A stretch of 64,000 bases of DNA, from contig NZ_QLSU01000009.1 in the NCBI RefSeq assembly GCF_003268775.1, positions 248,001 to 312,000 on the forward strand. The letters run 5' to 3'. Of this stretch, positions 16,501 to 24,300 are shown piece by piece. Each line of letters starts with the position of its first letter. Position 1 is the first letter of the stretch. Below the pieces are notes generated by a model. That model was given only the letters and a program-made list of their open reading frames with translations, made no database searches and was not told the origin of the DNA. The position numbers were made by a program, and so were the translations under genes. Source of the stretch: Paraburkholderia unamae (GTDB taxonomy: Bacteria > Pseudomonadota > Gammaproteobacteria > Burkholderiales > Burkholderiaceae).

Positions 16501-17995
16501 CGGACGCGGCTTCGCCTCGCTCGGCGTGGGCGACCTCAACGCGCGCGCGGCCTTCAGCGGCGGCAACCGCCTCACGCTCACGGCGCACGCGCAGGCAAGC
16601 CGCGTGGGCGTGCTCGACATCGACGCCAATACGACGCTCGCGCCGCGCGACGGCATGCTCACCGTCGTGGACGAGGCGCCGATCGGCGGCACGATCAAGG
16701 CCAACGTCCCCTCGCTCAGGACCACCGGCGGCCTGTTCGGCCCGAGCTATCTGCTCGACGGCCACCTCGCGCTGCAACTCGCGCTGGGCGGCACGATCGC
16801 GAAGCCCAATGTCACGGGCTCGCTCACCGGCGACGGCCTCTCGGCCACCATGGTCGATCAGGGCGTGGAGTTGAAGGACGGCGTGATCCGCATCGCGCTC
16901 TCGCAGAATCTCGTCGACTTCCAGCAGGTGGAGTTCCACGGCGCGACGAGCGGCACGCTGCGCGCGACGGGCCGCGTGCGGCTCGACAACGCCGAACCCG
17001 ATCTCACCGCGAGCATCGTCGCGGACAAGCTCGAACTCTTCGCCTCGCCCGACCGCAAGCTCTCGCTCTCGGGCAGCGCGAGCATCGCCAATGGCGGTCA
17101 CCTGGGCGGCATGCAGATCGACGGCAAGTTCACGGTCGATCACGCGCTGTTTGACATGCCCGAGTCGCCCGCGCCCTCGCTCGGCGACGACGTGGTGATC
17201 GTGCGTCCCGACGGCTCGACGATCGGCGGCAAGCCGCCGATCGAGGAAACGGCCTCGACCAGGCCCGCGCCGCGATTCGCGCCGCGCGCGAACGTCGACA
17301 TCGACCTCGGCCACGATTTCCGCTTCCGCGGGCAGGGCGCCGATCTCGGCCTTGCGGGCAAGATCTCGGTGAACAGCGCGCCGGACGTGCCGCTGCGCGC
17401 CGAAGGCAACGTTCGCGTGACCGAAGGCTCCACCTACACGGCGTTCGGCACCAAGCTGAACATCGAGAACGGCTTCTTCACGTTCAACGGGCCGGTCGGC
17501 AATCCCGGCATCAACATTCTCGCCATGCGCCGCAACCAGCAGGTCGAGGCGGGCGTGCAGGTCACCGGCACGGTGCAGGCGCCGGTGGCGCGGCTCGTTT
17601 CCGAGCCCAACGTGCCCGACAACGAAAAACTGTCCTGGCTGCTGTTCGGCCACGGCACCGACCAGGGCAATAACATCGGTCAGCAGAGCGCGATGACGAC
17701 GGCGCTCGCCTTGCTCGGCAGCGCGCAGGGCAAGCGCATCGCGCAGAGCATCGGGCTTGATGAATTCTCGATCGGGCGCAGCGAAGTGGGCCTGACCGAC
17801 CCCGAGGTCGTGATGATCGCGAAGGCCATCAACCAGCGCTTCGTGATCGGCTACGAGCAGGGTTTGCAGTCGGCCTCGAACGCGGTGAAGGCCACGATCA
17901 ATCTTTCGCGTTACTGGTCGGTGGTGGTGTACGGCGGCACGTTCTATGGCGCCGATATTCTGTACACGCGACGGTTTGATCGGCTGCGCAGGTGA
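13538..17995 (+). CDS. tamB: Translocation and assembly module inner-membrane protein TamB
   Basis: TamB is an AsmA-like bridge from inner to outer membrane, implicated in protein assembly and lipid transport with TamA. The 1485-residue product has a Gly/Glu/Asp-rich cytoplasmic N-terminus (about 21-50), one membrane anchor (about 62-84), a very long beta-rich periplasmic body, and the C-terminal TamB/DUF490 domain with VTEGSTYTAFGTKLNIENG and the late LSWLLFGHGT. Two low-complexity Ala/Pro segments interrupt the body (about residues 345-388 and 570-660); the second includes tandem ALNP repeats. It is longer than the ~1260-residue E. coli protein. Confidence 0.93.
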   Translation: MIARRLAALFRPAPAFAVPPGEAAASGHAEGEDGGGGNGGENGDGGDARTPPPRRPRRLWKALAWAIVVPVLIVGIVGGLLHGVLTTERGASYVWRVAVKVLDGKLAGRFEGGTLATGVRFSNLRWHGPDGTTLEVDRVGGQWAVEGFRKTPWRFVIDYLHIGDVDLRIVPSHEPSSPMQLPENLQLPLGLEIRDLQVNKLTLHEGASTSEYSRLQFHARSDGRHHEAAIERLDTPFGAVSAEAKLDGVRPFALSGDLGYSGKVNGEAVQVSATLAGSLEALTADIEASGMKLTGRAHVEAAPFAAVPLERATLAFDHVNPQAFAPGAPFADLAVRAQLQPVPGGAAGVAAALAAAASGASGVPAASAVTPASVPPAASAPHRGARAGARGNAADFTVAGTVSIVNAKPGSIDEKLLPLIDAHADVVLDAKTQRIPRLAVRLVKNATLTGGGTISGRDGRFDLRVAGLDLNAIESSVRATQFAGPIGVRLNGDVQSVTLDLADPRAALRVQGKITQDPARLSFSDVRLTSGAGRIDLSGALKHDAGSTYQLKAVLTNFDPLSLTAQTPVRTPPNAAKAASASKAAPATARTRAAATPATSGDALNPQRNLALNPALNPALNPAQSSDQAAEQKRVENAKATEPGGAAPPARPAPRPAGRRIEARVNGTLNASGVLAPTFTTKAEFKLGPSVYDDLPLTGQGLIQLAGSRILPSRANLSVAGNTVDLQGSFGAPGDRLRFRVDAPQLDRLGFGVAGQLAANGDLTGSFAHPDVSLDYKADHVVFGENRVGHAEGHALARDGANGALAFSTDASGIAVAGVDITTLTARLTGTRARHTLTANAKGKVQGQPIDFAVAANGGLADTREGTRWNGTLTQLENRGVPGVKLQSPLTVSAGPGKVTLGATRLVAEGASLELKSFDMDNGHIRSAGTLTNVSLARIMQLRQQFTGVPSTLRTDMIFDGDWDFSIGQSASGYVQIKRRSGDITTAIGRGFASLGVGDLNARAAFSGGNRLTLTAHAQASRVGVLDIDANTTLAPRDGMLTVVDEAPIGGTIKANVPSLRTTGGLFGPSYLLDGHLALQLALGGTIAKPNVTGSLTGDGLSATMVDQGVELKDGVIRIALSQNLVDFQQVEFHGATSGTLRATGRVRLDNAEPDLTASIVADKLELFASPDRKLSLSGSASIANGGHLGGMQIDGKFTVDHALFDMPESPAPSLGDDVVIVRPDGSTIGGKPPIEETASTRPAPRFAPRANVDIDLGHDFRFRGQGADLGLAGKISVNSAPDVPLRAEGNVRVTEGSTYTAFGTKLNIENGFFTFNGPVGNPGINILAMRRNQQVEAGVQVTGTVQAPVARLVSEPNVPDNEKLSWLLFGHGTDQGNNIGQQSAMTTALALLGSAQGKRIAQSIGLDEFSIGRSEVGLTDPEVVMIAKAINQRFVIGYEQGLQSASNAVKATINLSRYWSVVVYGGTFYGADILYTRRFDRLRR

Positions 17996-18002
17996 GCGCG
18001 CG

Positions 18003-18042
18003 GAAATAAAAAAGGACGCAGGCGCTGCGCGCTTGCGTCCTT
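18003..18042 (-). terminator. Rho-independent terminator of metG
   Basis: AAGGACGCAGGCG pairs with CGCTTGCGTCCTT (13 bp, one G-T) around a 5-base loop. On the minus strand the hairpin is followed by TTTTTTATTT, about 45 bases past the metG stop. On the plus strand it may also serve tamB, with a poorer T-run. Confidence 0.8.
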
Positions 18043-18085
18043 CCTGTCGAGGCAGTGGTCCGACTGCCTTGATTGCCTTAGCGCT

Positions 18086-20236
18086 TTAACGCACCCGCAT
18101 GCCCGGCTTCGCGCCGCTATGCGGCTCGAGAATGTAGAGGCCCGGTTCGGCCTTCTCGTCCTTGGCCGATGCCGCGAGCACCATGCCCTCCGACATGCCG
18201 AACTTCATCTTGCGCGGCGCGAGGTTCGCGACCATCACCGTGAGCTTGCCCTTGAGGTCTTCCGGCTTGTAGGCCGAACGAATGCCCGAGAACACGTTGC
18301 GGGTCTTTTCCTCGCCCACGTCGAGCGTGAGTTGCAGCAGCTTGTCAGAGCCTTCGACGATATTGCAGTCGACGATCAGCGCCACGCGCAGATCGATCTT
18401 CGCGAAATCGTCGATCGAGATGACTTCCGGCGTCTCAGGCTCGGCCTTCTTCGCTTCCTTCGAAGCCTTCGACTTCTTGTTCGCGTCGGCGGCGGCAGCG
18501 GCGGGCGCTTCCGTGGCCTGGAGCGAATCGCGGTTCGCGGCGAGCAGCGCTTCGATCTGCTTCGGATCGACGCGCGTCATCAGATGCTTGTACGCGTTGA
18601 TCGGGCGTTGCGACGACAGCGCCTTGCCTGCGTCGGCCCACGTGAGCGGGTCGATCGCGAGGAACTGCTCGACGCCTTCGGCGAGTTGCGGCAGCACCGG
18701 CTTCAAAGCGAGCGAGAGCAGACGGAACGCTTCGAGGCTCACGCTGCAAGTCTCGTGCAGCGCGACGGAGTTGGCCGGGTCCTTGGCCTGTTCCCACGGC
18801 TTGGCCGTATCGACATAGCCGTTCACGGCGTCGGCGAGTTCCATCGTCTGGCGCAGCGCGCGGCTGTACTCGCGTGCTTCGTAGTGCGCGGCGATTTGCG
18901 GAATGGCGGCACGCATCTGCTCGATGAGCGGATGGTTCATTGCGCTGTCCTGCACGCGGCCTTCGAAGCGCTTGATGAGGAAGCCCGCGGCGCGGCTCGC
19001 GATGTTGATGTACTTGCCGACGAGGTCGCTGTTCACGCGCGCCTGGAAGTCCTCGAGGTTCAGGTCGAGGTCTTCCATCGTGCTGTTGAGCTTCGCGGCG
19101 AAGTAGTAGCGCAGCCACTCGGGGTTCAGGCCCGTCGTCACATAGCTTTCGGCCGTGATGAACGTGCCGCGCGACTTCGACATCTTCGCGCCGTCCACGG
19201 TCAGGAAGCCGTGCGCGAAGACGTTGGTCGGCGTGCGGTGGCCCGAGAACTGGAGCATGGCCGGCCAGAACAGCGTGTGGAAGTACAGGATGTCCTTGCC
19301 GATGAAGTGATACTGCTCCGTCTTCGAACCGGCCTTCACCCAGGCGTCGAAGTCGAGGCCGCGCTTCTCGCACAGGTTCTTGAAGCTCGCGTAGTAGCCC
19401 ACCGGCGCGTCGAGCCACACATAGAAGTACTTGCCGGGCGCGCCCGGAATCTCAAAGCCGAAGTACGGCGCGTCGCGCGAGATGTCCCAGTCGGCGAGCT
19501 TCGATTCGCCCGAGTCGCCCAGCCACTCGCGCATCTTGTTGGTCGCTTCCGGTTGCGCCAGACCGCTCACCCAGCCGCGCAGGAAGTCTTCGCAGCGCGG
19601 GTCGGAGAGGCGGAAGAAGTAGTGCGTCGAAGTCTTGCGGATGGGCGTGGCGCCCGAGACCACCGAGTACGGATTCTTCAGGTCGGTGGGCAGGTAGGTC
19701 GAGCCGCATACTTCGCAGCTATCGCCGTATTGATCTTTCGCGCCGCACTTCGGGCACTCGCCCTTGATGAAGCGGTCCGGCAGGAACATGTTCTTGACCG
19801 GGTCGTAGGCCTGCTCGATGTCGCGCGTTTCGATGAAACCCGCTTCCTTGAGCGCCAGATACACCGACTCGGAGAGCACGCGGTTCTCGTCGGAGTCCGT
19901 CGAGTAGTAGTTGTCGAACGACACGCCGAAGCTGTCGAAGTCGCGCTTGTGCTCCTGCCACACGCGCGCGATCAGTTGCTGCGGCGTGAGGCCTTCTTTC
20001 TCCGCGCGCAGCATGACGGGCGTGCCGTGCGTGTCGTCGGCACCGACGTAGTAGACCTCGTGGCCATGCATTCGCAGCGCGCGAACCCAGATGTCCGTCT
20101 GGATGTACTCGACCAGGTGGCCGATGTGGATCTGCCCGTTGGCATAGGGCAGAGCAGACGTGACGAGAATCTGGCGGCGGCCGCTTTGATTGGCATGCGC
20201 GCCGGCTGCTGCGAGGTCGGTGGCGGGTGCTGACAT
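18086..20236 (-). CDS. metG: Methionine--tRNA ligase
   Basis: MetG charges tRNA-Met. The 716-residue cytosolic enzyme shows the class I HIGH motif (residues 37-40), a zinc knuckle CPKCGAKDQYGDSCEVCG near residue 165, the KMSKS loop near residue 350, and a C-terminal tRNA-binding OB domain (last ~110 residues) joined by an Ala/Lys-rich linker. The ATG at 20236 gives MSAPATDL and no clear Shine-Dalgarno sequence precedes it. An upstream in-frame extension of about 44 codons exists but lacks family features. It is monocistronic, with a terminator downstream. Confidence 0.95.
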   Translation of the reverse strand: MSAPATDLAAAGAHANQSGRRQILVTSALPYANGQIHIGHLVEYIQTDIWVRALRMHGHEVYYVGADDTHGTPVMLRAEKEGLTPQQLIARVWQEHKRDFDSFGVSFDNYYSTDSDENRVLSESVYLALKEAGFIETRDIEQAYDPVKNMFLPDRFIKGECPKCGAKDQYGDSCEVCGSTYLPTDLKNPYSVVSGATPIRKTSTHYFFRLSDPRCEDFLRGWVSGLAQPEATNKMREWLGDSGESKLADWDISRDAPYFGFEIPGAPGKYFYVWLDAPVGYYASFKNLCEKRGLDFDAWVKAGSKTEQYHFIGKDILYFHTLFWPAMLQFSGHRTPTNVFAHGFLTVDGAKMSKSRGTFITAESYVTTGLNPEWLRYYFAAKLNSTMEDLDLNLEDFQARVNSDLVGKYINIASRAAGFLIKRFEGRVQDSAMNHPLIEQMRAAIPQIAAHYEAREYSRALRQTMELADAVNGYVDTAKPWEQAKDPANSVALHETCSVSLEAFRLLSLALKPVLPQLAEGVEQFLAIDPLTWADAGKALSSQRPINAYKHLMTRVDPKQIEALLAANRDSLQATEAPAAAAADANKKSKASKEAKKAEPETPEVISIDDFAKIDLRVALIVDCNIVEGSDKLLQLTLDVGEEKTRNVFSGIRSAYKPEDLKGKLTVMVANLAPRKMKFGMSEGMVLAASAKDEKAEPGLYILEPHSGAKPGMRVR

Positions 20237-20404
20237 AAGTGAGGAGAAGTCCGATGTTGCGGGGGGAAAGGGCGATTTTAGCAGGGCGGGCGGGCCCTCG
20301 TTGCACGGCCGGATGGCGGCTTGCGGGAGAAGCGGCCTGAAAAGCGTTCCGAACACGCGCGCTCGCACGGCCGAACGCTATGCTGCGTCGCACAAATTAC
20401 GGGC

Positions 20405-20432
20405 AAAAAAAACCGGGGCAGGATGGCCCCGG
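20405..20432 (-). terminator. Strong rho-independent terminator upstream of metG
   Basis: CCGGGGC pairs with GCCCCGG around a 6-base loop, and on the minus strand eight T follow directly. It lies 270 bases past the OmpA-family stop, beyond another hairpin, so it either backs up that terminator or ends a separate short transcript. Confidence 0.85.
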
Positions 20433-20626
20433 AGCAACAACGACAAGAGGAGAATGGTGACGCGGCGGCACTGCCGCACACGTACCGTAAAGAGAGACAG
20501 CGCGATTTCCGGAGAGTTCGAATTATTTTTCGATTCTCTGCGCGCGTCTTTTGCGAGGCCTGCAAAGCCCGTTCGGCTTGGGGTCGCACGGCGGTTTGGC
20601 TCGCTGCGCCGGCCGCCGGAAACGCA

Positions 20627-20654
20627 AACGGGACGGCGTTGTCGCCGTCCCGTT
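20627..20654 (-). terminator. Terminator of the OmpA-family gene
   Basis: AACGGGACGGCG and CGCCGTCCCGTT form a perfect 12-bp stem with a 4-base loop, 48 bases past the stop. The minus-strand tail is TTTGCGTTT, only moderately T-rich. Confidence 0.7.
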
Positions 20655-20701
20655 CTTATGTCGCTGTTGGATTGCGCCAGGACACCTGGCGCCGGGCGCG
20701 C

Positions 20702-21355
20702 TTAGCCGCCCTGGTGTTGCGACGTCGCGCGCAGGTAGATTTCCACGCGACGGTTCGCGGCGCGGCCGGTTTCCGTGCTGTTGTCGGCGATCGGCTGGGT
20801 GTCGCCGCGGCCTTCGGCCGACATGCGCTGCATCGGGATGCCGCGCGAGGCGAGGTAGTTCACCACGCTCTGCGCGCGGTTGACCGACAGCGTCTGGTTG
20901 TACGCCGGCTGGCCGGTGTTATCCGTATGGCCAACCACTTGTGCGACGACTTCCGGGTTCTGCTGGAGCGTTTGCGCGACCTGGTCGAGCACCGGCGCGA
21001 ACGACGGCTTGATCGCATAGCTGCTCGTGTCGAACGTCACGTTGCTCGGGATGTTGAGCTTGAGCGAGCCGTCCGGCTGCTCGGTGATCTGCGTGCCGGT
21101 GCCCTTGGTGGCGCCCGTCAGCTTGTTGTGGATCGCGGTCCAGTTGTAGCCCGTGATACCGCCGACCAGCGCGCCGGCGCCCGCGCCGATCGCCGCACCC
21201 TTGCCGCCGCCGAAGATGGCGCCGATCGCGGCGCCCGTGCCCGCGCCGACACCCGTGCCGACGGCCGTGTTGGTGCCTTGCTGGGTTGCGCAGCCGGCGA
21301 CGAGTGCGCCGGCAACTGCGAAGACGGACAGGCGGGTCAGGATTCTTGTGTTCAT
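20702..21355 (-). CDS. OmpA-family lipoprotein (YfiB/YiaD-like)
   Basis: This is a 217-residue outer-membrane lipoprotein. The signal peptide ends in the lipobox LVAGC (Cys22). A Gly/Ala-rich glycine-zipper segment (about residues 30-68) follows, and a C-terminal OmpA/MotB peptidoglycan-binding domain starts near residue 95. The NPEVVAQVVGHTDNTG and NQTLSVNRAQSVVNYL segments hold the diaminopimelate-binding Asp and Arg seen across the family. AAGGAAA precedes the ATG by 5 bases. It probably tethers or senses the cell wall. Confidence 0.9.
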   Translation of the reverse strand: MNTRILTRLSVFAVAGALVAGCATQQGTNTAVGTGVGAGTGAAIGAIFGGGKGAAIGAGAGALVGGITGYNWTAIHNKLTGATKGTGTQITEQPDGSLKLNIPSNVTFDTSSYAIKPSFAPVLDQVAQTLQQNPEVVAQVVGHTDNTGQPAYNQTLSVNRAQSVVNYLASRGIPMQRMSAEGRGDTQPIADNSTETGRAANRRVEIYLRATSQHQGG

Positions 21356-21676
21356 TTGCTTTCCTTTCTTGAGTGGAACGGACGCTGCCGGTGACGCTCG
21401 CCGGCCCCGCCTGTGAGCAGGGTCTTCGAACGGCGCGTGGCGGCAGCTACTACAATGACGGCTTGAAGCTTTGCGCCATGCGGCGTGACGCTGCCGGATG
21501 GCGTTTCGAAGGTTGCTTCGAAGGGCGCTTCACCGGCACCATAAATGCTGTTGCCGCGAAGCGTGCCCTGTCGCCTGATTTTGCGCAATGCAGCTTAACA
21601 ATTTCTTTCGATTTCCGGCGCGTGCGCGACCATTCGGCCCGCTCACGCAGGCCGGCATTCTCCCCACGGAGTTTCA
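21356..21676. other. Divergent intergenic region OmpA-family gene / apbC
   Basis: No gene is supported in these 321 bases. A TACAAT hexamer at 21451-21456 on + could be a -10 box giving a ~215-base leader for apbC. The minus-strand end supplies the AAGGA ribosome site of the lipoprotein gene. Confidence 0.5.
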
Positions 21677-22765
21677 ATGAGCATAGATCGGTCTTTGGTC
21701 GATGCCGCGCTCGCGGCCTTGACGGATCCGAACACGGGTCACCCGTATGCGGTGGCGAAGGGCGTGCGTAACGTCACGATCGAAGGCGATACGGTCGGTG
21801 TCGAGATCGTGCTCGGCTATCCCGCGAAGAGCCAGTTCGATGCCGTGCGCGCGCAGGTCGAGGCGGCGCTCGCCGCCGTGCCGGGCGTGAAGGCGAGCCG
21901 TGTGGCGCTCAGGAGCGAGATTACCGCCCATACCGTGCAGCGCGGCGTCAAGCTGCTGCCGAACGTGAAAAACATTGTCGCCGTGGCGTCGGGCAAGGGC
22001 GGGGTGGGCAAGAGCACGACCGCCGTGAACCTCGCGCTCGCGCTCGCGGCCGAGGGCGCCTCGGTCGGCGTGCTCGACGCGGACATCTACGGCCCCTCGC
22101 TGCCGATGATGCTCGGTATCGAGGGCCGCCCCGAATCGCCCGACGGCCAGTCGATGAATCCGCTCGAAGGCCACGGCGTGCAGGCCAACTCGATCGGCTT
22201 TCTGATCGAGCAGGACAACCCGATGGTCTGGCGCGGCCCGATGGCCACGTCCGCGCTCGAACAACTGTTGCGCCAGACGAACTGGCGCGAACTCGACTAT
22301 CTCGTGGTCGACATGCCGCCGGGCACCGGCGACATCCAGCTCACGCTATCGCAGAAAGTGCCCGTCACGGGCGCCGTGATCGTCACGACGCCGCAGGACA
22401 TCGCGCTGCTCGACGCGAAGAAGGGCCTCAAGATGTTCGAAAAGGTGGGCATTCCGATTCTCGGCATCGTCGAGAACATGGCCGTGCACATCTGCTCGCA
22501 CTGCGGGCACGCCGAGCATATCTTCGGTGCGGGCGGCGGCGAACGCATGGCGAAGGAGTACGGCGTGGAGGTGCTCGGCAGCCTGCCGCTCGACATCACG
22601 ATCCGCGAGCAGGCCGACTCGGGCAACCCCACCGTGGCGGCCGCGCCGCAGGGACCGGTCGCGCAGATCTATCGCGCGATCGCGCGGCGCGTGGCGATCC
22701 AGATCGCCGAACGCGCGCGCGACATGAGCTCGAAGTTCCCGACCATCGTCGTGCAAAACACCTGA
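21677..22765 (+). CDS. apbC: Iron-sulfur cluster carrier protein Mrp/ApbC
   Basis: ApbC binds and transfers [4Fe-4S] clusters to apo-enzymes. The 362-residue cytosolic P-loop protein has an N-terminal MIP18/DUF59-like domain (about 1-90), the deviant Walker A motif ASGKGGVGKST (about 104-114), LDADIYGPSLP, VVDMPPGTGD and the cluster-binding CSHCGH pair (CxxC) near residue 275. A GGAG lies shortly before the ATG. It stands alone between a divergent lipoprotein gene and the SodC-like gene. Confidence 0.95.
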   Translation: MSIDRSLVDAALAALTDPNTGHPYAVAKGVRNVTIEGDTVGVEIVLGYPAKSQFDAVRAQVEAALAAVPGVKASRVALRSEITAHTVQRGVKLLPNVKNIVAVASGKGGVGKSTTAVNLALALAAEGASVGVLDADIYGPSLPMMLGIEGRPESPDGQSMNPLEGHGVQANSIGFLIEQDNPMVWRGPMATSALEQLLRQTNWRELDYLVVDMPPGTGDIQLTLSQKVPVTGAVIVTTPQDIALLDAKKGLKMFEKVGIPILGIVENMAVHICSHCGHAEHIFGAGGGERMAKEYGVEVLGSLPLDITIREQADSGNPTVAAAPQGPVAQIYRAIARRVAIQIAERARDMSSKFPTIVVQNT

Positions 22766-22801
22766 GGCGGCCGGCGCGCTCGCACGCATGGGGACAGATA
22801 G

Positions 22802-22821
22802 GCGCGCGGCGCGCCGCGCGC
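22802..22821. repeat. 20-bp all-GC palindrome after apbC
   Basis: GCGCGCGGCGCGCCGCGCGC is a perfect palindrome 36 bases past the apbC stop. It could fold as a hairpin and help termination, but no T-run follows. Confidence 0.4.
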
Positions 22822-22894
22822 GCGGTATCATGTGGGCTTCATCGGGTCCGGCCTGGCGACTGCAAGGGGCGGCGCCGGCCGGCAAGAGGATCGC

Positions 22895-23452
22895 ATGGAT
22901 AAAGGACACGACAGGCAAGCGGAGACTGCGCACGTCGTACGGGTGATGGCTCTCGTGGCGCTTTGCGGCTGCGTGCTCCTCGCCGCGGGCTGCACGAGTT
23001 TCATGGGGCAGCAGGAAAAACGCGCGAGCGCACAATTGTTGCCGACCGTCGGCAACCAGGTGCGCGGCACCGTCTCGTTCGTCGAGCACTCGGACGGCGT
23101 GCAGGTGAGCTACAACCTCGCGGGCCTGCCGCCCGACAGCGATCACGCCTTGCAGGTGCACGAGCGCGGCGACTGCAACGCCACGGACGCTTCGAGCGCC
23201 GGTGCCGTATTCGCGCCCGCGGCCGAGCGCCTGAAGCCCGGCGCGCGCGTGGAGGGCGACCTCGGCAACATTCATGCGGATTCGAATGGCGTCGCAACCG
23301 GTTTCATCGTCGCGCCGGACGTTTCGCTCGATGGCGTGCGCTCCGTGTTGCAGCGCGCCGTGATCGTGCATCGCGACCCGATCGACCCCTACGCCTACCC
23401 GCAGCGCGGCACGGGCCCGGCGCTCGCGTGCGGCCTGATCCGCGCCCAGTGA
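22895..23452 (+). CDS. Cu/Zn superoxide dismutase-like lipoprotein with a degraded metal site
   Basis: This 185-residue protein has the SodC fold signature but probably not the activity. A lipobox LLAAGC (Cys33) makes it a lipoprotein. The segment that normally reads GFHVHE is ALQVHE, so the first copper His is Gln87; SAGGHFNP is SAGAVFAP, so the bridging His is Val105; the zinc His residues before GDLGN are absent (RVEGDLGN); and the substrate-guiding Arg near the end is Ala176. His89, Asp122, His159 and the cysteines Cys94/Cys179 remain. AGAGGA precedes the ATG. Metal binding or structural use is possible; function is unknown. Confidence 0.82.
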   Translation: MDKGHDRQAETAHVVRVMALVALCGCVLLAAGCTSFMGQQEKRASAQLLPTVGNQVRGTVSFVEHSDGVQVSYNLAGLPPDSDHALQVHERGDCNATDASSAGAVFAPAAERLKPGARVEGDLGNIHADSNGVATGFIVAPDVSLDGVRSVLQRAVIVHRDPIDPYAYPQRGTGPALACGLIRAQ

Positions 23453-23563
23453 GCGCGGCATGGCGCCGCGGCGCTGCGAAGGCGCGCGGCCGTGCAGCGG
23501 CGTTGGCGGCGGCTTCGCAGACCATTCACACACGCCATTCCAGGCAAGCTGATCCACATCGCG

Positions 23564-23569
23564 TAAAAT
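23564..23569 (+). promoter_or_regulatory. Possible -10 box for dcd
   Basis: TAAAAT lies about 80 bases before the dcd ATG, in an otherwise GC-rich stretch. No clear -35 hexamer is visible at the expected distance. Confidence 0.35.
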
Positions 23570-23649
23570 AGGCGCCTTTCGCACGCGGCGCGCGCCCGGT
23601 GGGCCCTGCGCATGCTTTCCCGACCCGTTTTTCTCGTTAAGTAGCGAAC

Positions 23650-24219
23650 ATGGCAATCAAGTCCGACAAGTGGATCCGGCGCATGGCCGAAGAGCAGAAA
23701 ATGATCGAGCCGTTCGTGCGCGATCAGGTCCGTATGTCGGAAGACGGCCGCAAGATCGTGAGCTACGGCACCTCGAGCTACGGCTACGACATCCGCTGCG
23801 CCGACGAATTCAAGATCTTCACGAACATCAACTCGACCATCGTCGATCCGAAGAACTTCGACGAAAAGTCGTTCGTGGACTTCAAGGGCGATGTCTGCAT
23901 CATCCCGCCCAATTCGTTCGCACTGGCGCGCACGGTCGAGTATTTCCGCATTCCGCGCAACGTCCTGACGGTGTGTCTGGGCAAATCCACCTATGCGCGC
24001 TGCGGGATCATCGTGAACGTCACGCCGTTCGAGCCCGAGTGGGAAGGGTACGTCACGCTCGAATTCTCAAATACGACACCTTTGCCTGCGAAAATCTACG
24101 CGAACGAGGGTGTGGCCCAGGTGCTGTTCTTCGAGAGCGACGAGATCTGCGAGGTGTCCTACGCGGATCGCGGCGGCAAATATCAAGGCCAGCACGGTGT
24201 CACCCTGCCGAAGACCTGA
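23650..24219 (+). CDS. dcd: dCTP deaminase
   Basis: Dcd deaminates dCTP to dUTP, the main route to dTMP in many Gram-negative bacteria. The 189-residue homotrimeric enzyme carries LGKSTYARCGI, FEPEWEGYVTLEFSN (the catalytic Glu lies in this segment in the family) and the C-terminal GKYQGQHGVTLPK tail that closes over the nucleotide. Start and length match the family. A hairpin terminator separates it from the decarboxylase gene 81 bases downstream. Confidence 0.96.
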   Translation: MAIKSDKWIRRMAEEQKMIEPFVRDQVRMSEDGRKIVSYGTSSYGYDIRCADEFKIFTNINSTIVDPKNFDEKSFVDFKGDVCIIPPNSFALARTVEYFRIPRNVLTVCLGKSTYARCGIIVNVTPFEPEWEGYVTLEFSNTTPLPAKIYANEGVAQVLFFESDEICEVSYADRGGKYQGQHGVTLPKT

Positions 24220-24252
24220 CGCAATCATCCACCGGACACAACGACATACGGG

Positions 24253-24288
24253 GACCGCTGCGCGTCATATGCAGCGGTCGTTTCTTTT
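24253..24288 (+). terminator. Terminator or attenuator between dcd and the decarboxylase gene
   Basis: GACCGCTGC pairs with GCAGCGGTC (9 bp, 9-base loop), followed by GTTTCTTTT. It ends just before the GGAGA ribosome site and ATG of the decarboxylase, so it could end dcd transcripts or attenuate read-through into the next gene. Confidence 0.7.
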
Positions 24289-24300
24289 GGAGAATCGCCC

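Larger units (their letters stand above)
20237..20701. other. Intergenic region OmpA-family lipoprotein / metG
   Basis: These 465 bases carry no convincing protein gene. On the minus strand they hold, in transcription order, a perfect palindromic hairpin just past the OmpA gene (20627-20654), about 190 bases with a lower-GC core and a small GCGGC-ACT-GCCGC hairpin (near 20463-20477), a textbook terminator with eight T (20405-20432), and then the metG upstream region. Confidence 0.65.

Noticed and set aside
20454..20705. Plus-strand frame of about 85 codons after AAGAGGAG and ATG/GTG, between metG and the OmpA-family gene
   Set aside because: Despite the good ribosome-like site, the product is Arg-rich, runs through the OmpA terminator palindrome and into the lipoprotein gene end, and no plus-strand promoter is evident.
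23001..23297. Minus-strand frame over the SodC-like gene
   Set aside because: Arg/Ala-rich shadow of the real gene, with no family features.
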